Notes: generated by a model from the sequence alone, not told the origin. Numbered from the stretch's first letter, positions 1-5,907 are shown. The stretch is 7,394 nt of DNA from Chloroflexota bacterium (GCA_021847625.1 JAJZQK010000150.1:1-7394); one strand, 5' to 3'. Translations and numbers: made by a program.

Positions 1-1
1 C

Positions 2-853
2 CCTGCCGACGGCAAGCTCTACGCGCTCAGAGATGCGACGGCCACGGTGGAGTCCCTACCCCTAGTCGCCAGCTCGGTGATGAGCAAGAAGATCGCCGGT
101 GGCGCCCACGGCATCGTCCTGGATGTGAAGATGGGCTGCGGAGCGTTCGCCAGAACGGCAGGGGAGGCGGAGAGGCTCGCGAGCCTGATGATCGAAATCG
201 GCCGGCGGGCGGGACGTGGTGTCCGGGCGGTCATCTCCTCGATGGACCAACCCCTGGGGACCCACGTCGGCAACTCGCTTGAAATCCGCGAAGCGGTGCA
301 GCTGCTTCGCGGCCGGGGCCCGAGCGATTTGCGCGACCTTGTATTTGCCCTGGGGCAGCAGATGCTCCTGCTTGCCGGACGGGTGGACGACGAGGATATG
401 GCCCAGAAGTGGCTTCAGGAAGCGCTTTCCTCGGGTAGAGCCTACGAGAAGCTGCTCGCGCTGGTGGCGGCCCAGGGTGGCGACCAATCCGTGATCGAGG
501 ACCCGGACCTGCTGCCAAGAGCGCCGGTGGTACGGACCGTGCCCTCGCCGGAGTCCGGCTTCGTGAGCGCCATCGACGGTCGCACGATAGGGGAGACCGT
601 CGTCGCCCTCGGCGGGGGACGGCTGACCAAGGAAGACGAGATCGACCATGCCGTCGGCATAGTCCTCCTTGCCAAGCGTGGTTCGCCCGTTGGGGCTGGT
701 GATCCTCTCTTCGAGGTACACGCCCGCACCGAGAGGGGGGCCGACGAAGCCACCCGGCAGGCCCTGCCGGCCTTCGCTTGGGCGCGAGAGAGGCCGGAAG
801 AACGTCCCCTGGTCATCGAAACGCTGTCCGAACCGAAAGGGATGAGCAGTTGA
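2..853 (+). CDS. deoA: pyrimidine-nucleoside (thymidine) phosphorylase, C-terminal part (5' end outside the window)
   Basis: This cytosolic enzyme of pyrimidine salvage splits thymidine, deoxyuridine or uridine with phosphate into the base and (deoxy)ribose-1-phosphate. The frame is open to the left edge, so about 283 C-terminal residues are visible. Family members have roughly 430-440, so about 150 N-terminal residues are missing. The internal GTG at 47 is not the real start. Near the left edge are LYALRDATATVES and ASSVMSKK. Fragment residues Arg10, Ser25 and Lys29 keep the spacing of E. coli DeoA Arg171, Ser186 and Lys190, which bind the pyrimidine. Next come LDVKMGCGAF (canonical KVGSGAF; Cys for Ser is a mild variation) and MDQPLG...GNSLEIREAV. 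The PYNP C-terminal domain follows, with AIDGRTIGE, LGGGRLTKEDEID and VGIVLLAKRGSPV. MDQPLG favours the Gram-positive-type PyNP, so pdp is an equally good symbol. The stop overlaps the next start by 4 bp (TTGA). Confidence 0.93.
   Translation, partial: PADGKLYALRDATATVESLPLVASSVMSKKIAGGAHGIVLDVKMGCGAFARTAGEAERLASLMIEIGRRAGRGVRAVISSMDQPLGTHVGNSLEIREAVQLLRGRGPSDLRDLVFALGQQMLLLAGRVDDEDMAQKWLQEALSSGRAYEKLLALVAAQGGDQSVIEDPDLLPRAPVVRTVPSPESGFVSAIDGRTIGETVVALGGGRLTKEDEIDHAVGIVLLAKRGSPVGAGDPLFEVHARTERGADEATRQALPAFAWARERPEERPLVIETLSEPKGMSS
837..842 (+). promoter_or_regulatory. Shine-Dalgarno for the downstream XPB/Ssl2-like gene
   Basis: AAGGGA lies inside the last codons of the phosphorylase gene, 7 nt before TTG at 850. 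It decides the start: the same frame is open further upstream (TTG at 778), and ATG at 871 has no purine-rich site before it. The TTGA overlap (850-853) suggests translational coupling. Confidence 0.6.
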
Positions 854-2889
854 GGACTGCACCTGGCCTGATGGGTCGCCTGCTTGGGCTGGACCGCGGA
901 CGTCTGGCGGAGCTTGGCGAGGCCTGGGCGCTGCCGGCCGACGACATGAACCCCGCCAACGTCTATCTGGCGATGACCGATCCCTGGGCCCTGGGAGGGG
1001 TGCTCGAACGCTTGCCGCCTCAGAGCAGTCTTGTCCTTGAAATCCTCCAATCGCGCAGGGGGCCGGCAACAGAGGAACAGCTCCAGGGGACGCTCCCTTT
1101 TGAGGTGCCGCACCTTCACGGCCTATTGCAGAGCCTCTGCCATGTTGGCCTGGTGGTGCAGCAGCCGGGTACCCGCGGGCAGGCATTCGTCGTCCCGGCG
1201 GAGGTAGCAAGCGCGCTCGTGACCCTCGCCAAGGCCGGCCAGGAGCCCGATCCCACCGTCGTCGACGTCGAGACACTGCTGGCCGTTCTCCCGACGCCGG
1301 AACTGCAACGACTGGCCCTGCGCTGGGGGCTGGCGAGCCCGGAGACGCTGCTGAGAACAGAACTGAGCGCAGCCGTCCGCCGGGCGCTGACAGACCGCGA
1401 GACCGTTCGCGGCGTCGTCGGCACGCTCTCGCCGCGCGAACGCAGGCTGCTGGCAGCAGTCGTCAACACGGACGGCAGGGCAGAGGCAGGCGCCCTGTGC
1501 GATCGGTTGGGCCTGGACGAGCTCGGTCTGCGGGCAGACTCCCGCCGCTTGATCGAACTGTTCCTGGTGCGCCAGTGTTACGTGGGCGGCCAGCGCGCGC
1601 TGTTCGTTCCTCTGGGCATAGCGACGCAGGCCCAGGCTGCTGACAGCGGCGACGCGCCAAGTTTCGTCGCCGAAGTGCCCGGCCCCCACATTGGGGAGGA
1701 GCCGTACTCCCTGGCCTGGGACCTGCTCGGCCTCCTCGCCTACCTGCGCCAGGCCGACCCACCTGTGACGCGGCTGCCTCTCTCACGAGCGGAGGCGCGC
1801 AGACTCGCATCCTGCTTGGGCGCCCCTACGCCGGAAGCCGGCAATGGCAGCGGTCGCCAGGCCTTCCTGCTCAGCGCCGCCCTCGGGCTCGGCCTGGTAA
1901 GCCGCGACGGCGAGCGGTTGAAGCCCTCTCCACGGGCGGAGGAGTGGGAAAACTTGTCATTCCCCGTCCACACCATCGCTCTATATCGCTGGTGGCTGGA
2001 CACGGAGCGCTGGCGAGAAGGGTTGCGGCAGAGCGACCGCGACCTCGGGGGCCCAATCGACCTCCCCGCCGGGCCGACGGGACATGTCGCCGCCCTGCGG
2101 CGCTGCCGGGTGGGACGTTGGTATCCGGTGTCTCGGCTCCTCTCCGCCCTCCGCAAAGACCGCCCCCTGCTGTTCAGAGACAGGGGAGAAATCGCCGAAG
2201 CGCGTGGCAGCGTCGGGCTGGAGCGAATTGCCCAGCACTGGGATCGGCTCGACGGCAGGCTCGCCCGCCAAGTCTTCAGCACATCCCTGTCCTGGCTGGG
2301 CGTCGTCCGTCTGCGGCAGGACGATAACAACGGCGGCTGTTTCGCCCTCACGCCGCTGGGCGCCTGGCTCTGCGGCCGGTCCGGGTCCAGCAGTCCGGCA
2401 TTGCCCGCCGAGGCCTCGCTGGCGATCTCAGCCAACGGCGAGGTGATCGTGAGGTGGCCCGACGGGCCGGCCGTGGCCGACCTCTATCGTTTTGCCCGTC
2501 GAGTCCAGGGGAGCGACGTGGACCACATAATCGCGGCCGGTACAATCCCCATGGCGATCCGCCAGGGTCTCTCCGCCAGGGGCATAATCGAACTGCTTGG
2601 CCGCCATGGCCCGGTTCCCCAGGAATTGGTACGCTCCATCCGGGCGTGGGCCCCCGCGGTGCAGCGAATGCGCGTCCGCCGGGCAGTCCTCTTGGAGGCG
2701 ACGGACGCCAAGGCGCTGACCGCCCTACTGGCGCTCCCGCAGTACAGAGGGCTCCGCCTCCGCCGTTTGACGGACACGGTCGCCGTGGTCGGGGATGAAG
2801 AGAGGTTCTGGGCATCGTTGGAGCGCTTGGGTCGCGACGGTTTCCTCGTCGAGAACCCCGGCGGAACCTTGCAGGACGATGCCCTATAA
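850..2889 (+). CDS. helicase-associated (XPB/Ssl2-like, Helicase_C_3 type) domain protein without helicase motor
   Basis: A 679-residue soluble protein of unknown role. I see no signal peptide and no membrane segment. Roughly residues 524-675 resemble the XPB/Ssl2-like helicase-associated domain (Pfam family Helicase_C_3). That stretch contains LAISANGEVIVRWPDGP, a DLYRFARRVQGSDV segment, then IPMAIRQGLSARGIIELL, VPQELVRSIRAWA, RRAVLLEATDAKAL and LRLRRLTDTVAVVGDEERF. There is no Walker A (GxGKT), DEAD/DEAH box or helicase motif VI, so it is not a helicase by itself. The N-terminal half is rich in Leu and Arg, with predicted helices and winged-helix-like strands (for example around residues 50-110). 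This suggests DNA or nucleoprotein binding, but that is inference. The start is TTG at 850, chosen for its Shine-Dalgarno and its 4-bp overlap with the phosphorylase gene. GTG- and TTG-rich alternatives upstream would lie deep inside that gene. The link to nucleoside salvage is positional only. The family call comes from remembered sequence character and was not searched. Confidence 0.72.
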   Translation: MRTAPGLMGRLLGLDRGRLAELGEAWALPADDMNPANVYLAMTDPWALGGVLERLPPQSSLVLEILQSRRGPATEEQLQGTLPFEVPHLHGLLQSLCHVGLVVQQPGTRGQAFVVPAEVASALVTLAKAGQEPDPTVVDVETLLAVLPTPELQRLALRWGLASPETLLRTELSAAVRRALTDRETVRGVVGTLSPRERRLLAAVVNTDGRAEAGALCDRLGLDELGLRADSRRLIELFLVRQCYVGGQRALFVPLGIATQAQAADSGDAPSFVAEVPGPHIGEEPYSLAWDLLGLLAYLRQADPPVTRLPLSRAEARRLASCLGAPTPEAGNGSGRQAFLLSAALGLGLVSRDGERLKPSPRAEEWENLSFPVHTIALYRWWLDTERWREGLRQSDRDLGGPIDLPAGPTGHVAALRRCRVGRWYPVSRLLSALRKDRPLLFRDRGEIAEARGSVGLERIAQHWDRLDGRLARQVFSTSLSWLGVVRLRQDDNNGGCFALTPLGAWLCGRSGSSSPALPAEASLAISANGEVIVRWPDGPAVADLYRFARRVQGSDVDHIIAAGTIPMAIRQGLSARGIIELLGRHGPVPQELVRSIRAWAPAVQRMRVRRAVLLEATDAKALTALLALPQYRGLRLRRLTDTVAVVGDEERFWASLERLGRDGFLVENPGGTLQDDAL

Positions 2890-2890
2890 T
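2885..2890 (+). promoter_or_regulatory. putative -10 box (TATAAT) upstream of the HAD phosphatase gene
   Basis: A perfect TATAAT overlaps the TAA stop of the preceding gene, which stands out in such GC-rich DNA. No convincing -35 hexamer sits 16-18 bp upstream (that stretch reads CGGAAC). If used, transcription would begin near 2897 and give a leader of about 70 nt containing the hairpin at 2903-2950. The HAD gene could instead be read through from upstream. Confidence 0.4.
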
Positions 2891-2902
2891 GGAATAAGAT
2901 AA

Positions 2903-2950
2903 GGCGAGCGGCGTTCGCCAGGGCCACCCTAGGCCCACCCGCCGCTCGGC
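2903..2950 (+). other. strong hairpin in the spacer before the HAD phosphatase gene
   Basis: CGAGCGGCG (2905-2913) pairs perfectly with CGCCGCTCG (2940-2948). Inside the loop, GGGCC (2921-2925) pairs with GGCCC (2932-2936) around 6 nt, giving a two-tier stem. No T tract follows, so it is not a classical intrinsic terminator. It ends 7 nt before the Shine-Dalgarno of the next gene. It could be a structured leader, a read-through attenuator or an RNA-stability element. Confidence 0.5.
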
Positions 2951-2957
2951 CGTCCAC

Positions 2958-2963
2958 GGAGGG
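2958..2963 (+). promoter_or_regulatory. Shine-Dalgarno that points to an ACG start
   Basis: GGAGGG lies 5 nt before ACG at 2969-2971. No ATG, GTG or TTG in the coding frame is near it. GTG at 2979 is in another frame and meets TAG after five codons. The site therefore fixes the HAD phosphatase start at a non-standard codon. Confidence 0.65.
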
Positions 2964-2968
2964 AAGCT

Positions 2969-3790
2969 ACGAATACTCGTGAACTGCAGAAACTAGCGGA
3001 GATCAAGGCGCTGCTCATCGATCTTGACGGCGTCATCTATCGGGGTGGCACGGCCTTACCGGGCATTCCCGAGTTCTTTCGAACCCTAGTGGAGCTAGGG
3101 ATACGCTACCACCTGCTCACGAACAACTCGACGCTGACCACGCAACAATTTGTCGAGAAGGTGCGCGGCATGGGGGTGCCGGCGAGCGGCAAGGAGATGC
3201 TGACGTCGGCCGAGGCAACCGCTTCGTACCTGGTAGAGCGCACACAGGCGGGAGCCGGCGTCTACGTTATCGGCGAGACGGGGCTCCAGGAGGCCATGCG
3301 CGCACATGGGTTTGCCCTGGACGCGGCAAGGCCGGAGTACGTCGTCGTGGGCATGGATCGCCAGTTTACCTACGAGAAGCTGTACAGGGGCTGCAACGCC
3401 ATCCTCGCCGGGGCCGGCTTCGTCGGCTCCAACCCGGATGTCACCCTGCCGACCGAGGAGGGGCTGATTCCCGGGTGCGGCACGTTGCTGGCCGCTCTGC
3501 AGGCCTGCACGGGCAAGGAGCCCACGGTCATCGGCAAACCGGAGACGCGAATGCTCGAGCTGGCGATGAAAAGGATGGGTGTCGAGCGTCAGGCCACGGC
3601 CATGCTCGGGGATAGACTGGACACCGACATAATCGCCGGCGCCAACGCGGGCGTCACGACGATCATGGTCCTCACCGGCATCTCTACGAAAGAGGAGGCA
3701 GCGGACTCGCCCACACAACCCGACATAATACTAGAGGATCTGCCCGAGCTCGCGGCAGCCTTCCGCCAGGCCCACCCAACAGGGAAGTAA
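2969..3790 (+). CDS. HAD-superfamily subfamily IIA hydrolase (NagD / p-nitrophenylphosphatase-like), apparent ACG start
   Basis: A cytosolic Mg-dependent phosphatase of the HAD-IIA group. Members act on nucleotides, sugar phosphates or phosphoglycolate, and the substrate here cannot be told from sequence. Counting from ACG there are 273 residues, normal for the group (about 260-275). Motif I is IDLDGVIYRG, with nucleophile Asp18 and acid/base Asp20. Motif II is LLTNNS (Thr51). The C2-type cap includes VVGMDRQFTYEKL (about 127-139) and NPDVTLPTEEGLIPG. Motif III is the Lys in VIGKPE (Lys190). Motif IV is GDRLDTDI (Asp215, Asp220). The frame runs upstream past motif I with no ATG, GTG or TTG, and the first standard start, GTG at 3089, would delete the catalytic aspartates. 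ACG at 2969 follows GGAGGG by 5 nt and would give an N-terminus Met-Asn-Thr-Arg-Glu-Leu. This is either a rare ACG start or a T-to-C error or variant of ATG at 2970. The gene follows the XPB-like gene by 79 bp. Confidence 0.88.
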   Translation, partial: TNTRELQKLAEIKALLIDLDGVIYRGGTALPGIPEFFRTLVELGIRYHLLTNNSTLTTQQFVEKVRGMGVPASGKEMLTSAEATASYLVERTQAGAGVYVIGETGLQEAMRAHGFALDAARPEYVVVGMDRQFTYEKLYRGCNAILAGAGFVGSNPDVTLPTEEGLIPGCGTLLAALQACTGKEPTVIGKPETRMLELAMKRMGVERQATAMLGDRLDTDIIAGANAGVTTIMVLTGISTKEEAADSPTQPDIILEDLPELAAAFRQAHPTGK

Positions 3791-3791
3791 T

Positions 3792-3819
3792 GAGTGACGA
3801 GTGATGAGTGATGAGTAAC
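3792..3819. repeat. four tandem 7-bp units (consensus GAGTGAT)
   Basis: The units are GAGTGAC (3792-3798), GAGTGAT (3799-3805), GAGTGAT (3806-3812) and GAGTAAC (3813-3819). They begin 2 nt after the TAA of the HAD phosphatase and put several stop codons in each plus frame. A 7-bp period is not compatible with coding. Similar short GAGTGAT-type runs occur between genes in many bacterial genomes, which is recalled and not searched. Confidence 0.8.
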
Positions 3820-3831
3820 GGTAGTTGCACG

Positions 3832-3917
3832 GTGGGAGCCGGGCTAACTGCAGAGGACGCAGAGCAGCCTGTAGCGCGGGGGCTTCTCCCCCGCGGTCCG
3901 GGCCCGATTCCTCCCAC
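3832..3917. repeat. nested inverted repeat, possible dispersed intergenic (REP/MITE-like) element
   Basis: Outer arms GTGGGAG (3832-3838) and CTCCCAC (3911-3917) enclose GGGC (3841-3844) and GCCC (3902-3905). At the centre, CGCGGGGG (3875-3882) pairs with CCCCCGCG (3888-3895) over a 5-nt loop CTTCT, an 8-bp GC-only stem. No T tract follows on either strand, so a factor-independent terminator is unlikely, though the stem could still protect the 3' end of the HAD mRNA. No transposase and no target-site duplication are visible. Confidence 0.5.
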
Positions 3918-3953
3918 GTCTTCCGCCTTCTCCGCGGTAGGTGTGCAATGGTT

Positions 3954-3988
3954 CCCTCGCCCTTCCAGGCAGATGGTTAGGGTGAGGG
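3954..3988. repeat. 10-bp inverted repeat (CCCTCGCCCT / AGGGTGAGGG)
   Basis: CCCTCGCCCT (3954-3963) faces AGGGTGAGGG (3979-3988) across 15 nt. The only non-Watson-Crick position is a G-T wobble. CCCTCNCCC-type arms are common in dispersed intergenic repeats. No T tract follows. Confidence 0.5.
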
Positions 3989-4106
3989 TCGTCATGGCGC
4001 ATGCCCGACGGCTTGCCTAGGGGCTTGGGATGGCCGTTCGCCCATACAAATAGCAGACCGGCCAGCCTACGTGGAAAACAATCCGGTGCCTCGGTAGGCC
4101 CAAAAC

Positions 4107-4137
4107 CGGACGACCGTCAGGGTTTGCCGGTCGTCCG
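4107..4137 (-). terminator. hairpin spanning the rsmG stop codon, probable terminator
   Basis: Read on the minus strand, CGGACGACCG (4137-4128) pairs perfectly with CGGTCGTCCG (4116-4107) around an 11-nt loop. The loop contains the rsmG TGA stop (4119-4117). GTTTTGGG follows, a short four-T tract, so termination would be modest. On the plus strand the same stem could stop read-through from the HAD phosphatase gene, preceded by CAAAAC. The overlap with the stop codon means a terminating ribosome would cover the left arm. Confidence 0.55.
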
Positions 4138-4878
4138 CGAACCGATTGGCATCTTCGCCGGCAGGCCGGCCCGCCGGGGGTAGGCTTTTGGTGTTGGGGC
4201 AACCTTGTCAATCAGCACGAGGAAGCGCGAATCCGGCAAGAGGGAAAGCGACACGGGGAGCGGCTCGCGTCGGCGGGCGCCGAGGACGCGGATAGCCGCC
4301 CGCGCCTCGGTCGTCTCCCGGGAGATATCGCCTTTCTTGAGGGCAATCAGTAACCCGCCCTGGCGGAGAAAGGGAAGACAATACTCCGCTAGCACGGGCA
4401 ACGGAGCAAGCGCCCGGGCAATGGCAAAGTCGTAGGATTCCCGGTGGACGGGCGTTCTGGCCAGATCCTCGGCGCGAGCGGCGATGACTTCCACGCCGGC
4501 GAGGCCAAGGGTAGCGGCGAGGTGCTCTAGAAAGCGCGCCTTCTTCCCTACCGATTCTAGGAGGGTCAGGCGAAGACGCGGGCAGACGATCTTGAGGGGA
4601 ACGCCGGGAAACCCTGCACCGGCGCCGATGTCGATCGCCCTGCCTACCACGGCATCCGCTTCCAGCCGGCCGTCCGAACGGCGAGGAGCCATCGCCAACA
4701 GGCAGGTAAGCGAGTCGAGGAAATGGCGAGTCTGGACCTCCTCGTAGTCGGTGACCGCGGTGAGGTTGAACCGCTGATTCCAGTCGACGAGCTCACGATA
4801 GTAGACAGAGAAAGCGGCCAGTTGGGACTCAGTCAGATCGAGTCCCAGTTCGCGAGCCCCTTCCTGTAACAGATTCAC
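4117..4878 (-). CDS. rsmG: 16S rRNA (guanine527-N7)-methyltransferase RsmG
   Basis: RsmG (formerly GidB) uses S-adenosylmethionine to make m7G527 in the 530 loop of 16S rRNA. In other bacteria its loss gives low-level streptomycin resistance. The protein is 253 residues from GTG at 4878 (family about 210-245). The family N-terminal helix LTESQLAAFSVYYRELVDWN leads to RFNLTAVTDYEEVQTRHFLD at 37-55. The SAM-binding glycine loop is IDIGAGAGFPGVPL at 82-95. TLLESVGKKARFLEHL (105-120) carries the acidic and Lys/Arg residues of motif II. IARALAPLPVLAEY follows at 153-166, and the C-terminus ends YPRRAGLPAKMPI plus eight extra residues. The GTG start was preferred because family homology begins directly after it and a promoter-like pair sits 7 nt upstream. 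The open frame extends another 750 bp upstream, but only antisense to fmt. rsmG often sits beside mnmG or parAB; here it diverges from fmt across 45 bp. Confidence 0.93.
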   Translation of the reverse strand: MNLLQEGARELGLDLTESQLAAFSVYYRELVDWNQRFNLTAVTDYEEVQTRHFLDSLTCLLAMAPRRSDGRLEADAVVGRAIDIGAGAGFPGVPLKIVCPRLRLTLLESVGKKARFLEHLAATLGLAGVEVIAARAEDLARTPVHRESYDFAIARALAPLPVLAEYCLPFLRQGGLLIALKKGDISRETTEARAAIRVLGARRREPLPVSLSLLPDSRFLVLIDKVAPTPKAYPRRAGLPAKMPIGSRTTGKP

Positions 4879-4885
4879 GACGTCG

Positions 4886-4914
4886 AGTCTAGCATGGCTA
4901 GAGACTGATCGCAA
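4886..4914 (-). promoter_or_regulatory. putative leaderless promoter of rsmG
   Basis: On the minus strand TTGCGA (4914-4909, 4 of 6 to TTGACA), a 17-bp spacer and TAGACT (4891-4886, 4 of 6 to TATAAT) precede GTG by exactly 7 nt. Transcription would start at or next to the initiation codon, and no Shine-Dalgarno precedes the GTG. The -35 element overlaps the fmt ribosome-binding site on the other strand. Confidence 0.5.
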
Positions 4915-4921
4915 GGTGAGG
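4913..4921 (+). promoter_or_regulatory. Shine-Dalgarno of fmt
   Basis: AAGGTGAGG ends 2 nt before ATG at 4924, with the core AAGG/AGGTG about 5-8 nt upstream. It confirms the fmt start. No clear plus-strand promoter is visible in the 45-bp spacer, so the fmt promoter may lie inside the rsmG 5' coding region. Confidence 0.65.
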
Positions 4922-4923
4922 AC

Positions 4924-5907
4924 ATGAGAATAGTCTTCATGGGTACGCCGAGTTTCGCCGTGCCTTCGCTCGAGCAGATGGTGAAGGACGGGCACGAGGT
5001 CGCCCTGGTCATCACCCAGCCGGATCGTCCGGCGGGCAGGGGCCGGCGGGCCGCTTCGCCGCCCACGAAGGACGCGGCAGTGCAGCATGGCCTGCCGGTG
5101 CTGCAACCCCGTCGGCTGAAGGACGAGGGTGTGCTGGAGGCCATCCAGAGGGCCAATCCGGACGTGATCGTGGTAGCGGCCTTCGGGCAGATCCTCCGCC
5201 GCAACGTCCTCGAACTGCCCAGGCTCGGCTGCCTCAACGTGCACGCCTCTCTCCTGCCCCGGCATCGAGGTGCGGCCCCCATTACGGCCGCCATCCTGGC
5301 CGGAGACAACGCGACCGGCATCAGCATCATGCTGATGGACGAGGGCCTGGACACGGGGCCAGTTCTGGCCCAAGCTGCGGAACCCATCCTCCCTACCGAC
5401 ACCACGGAATCCCTGGCCGGCAGGTTGGCCCTGGTCGGCGCCGACCTTCTCTCGGCCACGCTGCCGCGGTGGGCGAGCGGGGAGATCAAGCCCCAGCCCC
5501 AGGACGACTCCCGGGCAACGTACGCCCCCCAGCTGAAGAAAGAGGACGGACTGCTGGATTGGCAGCTGCCCGCGGAGGACCTCTGGCTGCGCACTCGGGC
5601 TTATCGCCCCTGGCCGGCGGCGTTCACCCACTGGCAGGGCCGGCTCCTCAAGGTGCTCGAGAGCCTACCCCTCGGCCCCGTCGGGGCGCCGCTCCCGCCC
5701 GGGCGAGTCGCCACGGTGGACGTGGAAGCGGCACGCGCTGCTTGCCGGTATCCGGACCTTCTGCCACCTAAGGGGCAGGTGCTCGTCGCCGGCACCGGCA
5801 ACGGCCGGCTGGCGCTCTTGCGCCTGCAGATGGAGGGCGCTCGGCCCGTGACGGGGGAGGAGTTCGCCAGGGGGCGTAGAGAGGTAGACGGAGCCCAGCT
5901 TGGCTAG
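4924..5907 (+). CDS. fmt: methionyl-tRNA formyltransferase
   Basis: Transfers the formyl group of 10-formyltetrahydrofolate to the amino group of Met on initiator tRNA, giving fMet-tRNA for bacterial initiation. It is cytosolic. The product has 327 residues, typical for Fmt (about 305-330). The N-terminal Rossmann domain starts MRIVFMGTPSFAVPSLEQM, followed by TQPDRPAGRGR at 31-41. The catalytic region is LNVHASLLPRHRGAAPI at 104-120, with Asn105 and His107. GISIMLMDEGLDTGPVL (132-148) carries Asp143. The spacing of Asn, His and Asp (105/107/143) matches E. coli Fmt 109/111/147. The C-terminal OB-like tRNA-binding domain begins near 200 with YAPQLKKEDGLLDW, then RTRAYRPWPAAFT at 223-235. The ATG at 4924 has a strong Shine-Dalgarno. 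In many bacteria fmt follows def. That gene is absent here; instead rsmG diverges on one side and rlmN converges on the other. Confidence 0.96.
   Translation: MRIVFMGTPSFAVPSLEQMVKDGHEVALVITQPDRPAGRGRRAASPPTKDAAVQHGLPVLQPRRLKDEGVLEAIQRANPDVIVVAAFGQILRRNVLELPRLGCLNVHASLLPRHRGAAPITAAILAGDNATGISIMLMDEGLDTGPVLAQAAEPILPTDTTESLAGRLALVGADLLSATLPRWASGEIKPQPQDDSRATYAPQLKKEDGLLDWQLPAEDLWLRTRAYRPWPAAFTHWQGRLLKVLESLPLGPVGAPLPPGRVATVDVEAARAACRYPDLLPPKGQVLVAGTGNGRLALLRLQMEGARPVTGEEFARGRREVDGAQLG

Larger units (their letters stand above)
3791..4116. other. gene-free convergent intergenic region with repeats
   Basis: These 326 bases lie between the HAD phosphatase stop (plus) and the rsmG stop (minus). No frame here has a ribosome site, a recognisable product or plausible composition. 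It holds a 7-bp tandem array (3792-3819), a nested inverted repeat (3832-3917), another hairpin (3954-3988) and part of the rsmG terminator-like hairpin. Around 4060-4100, GCCTAC (4065-4070) and GTAGGC (4094-4099) form only a weak, widely spaced stem. From 3989 to 4060 I see nothing definite. Confidence 0.6.

Noticed and set aside
62..1276. Long antisense open frame opposite the phosphorylase and XPB-like genes
   Set aside because: High GC content opens antisense frames; its translation is Pro/Arg/Gly-rich with no motif, while the plus strand carries a recognisable enzyme.
3808..4020. 70-codon open frame on the plus strand in the convergent spacer
   Set aside because: It runs through the tandem and inverted repeats, has no ribosome-binding site and no recognisable product.
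4879..5631. Upstream in-frame extension of rsmG to 504 residues
   Set aside because: The extra 250 residues lie antisense to fmt and show no family similarity; RsmG homology begins at the GTG at 4878.
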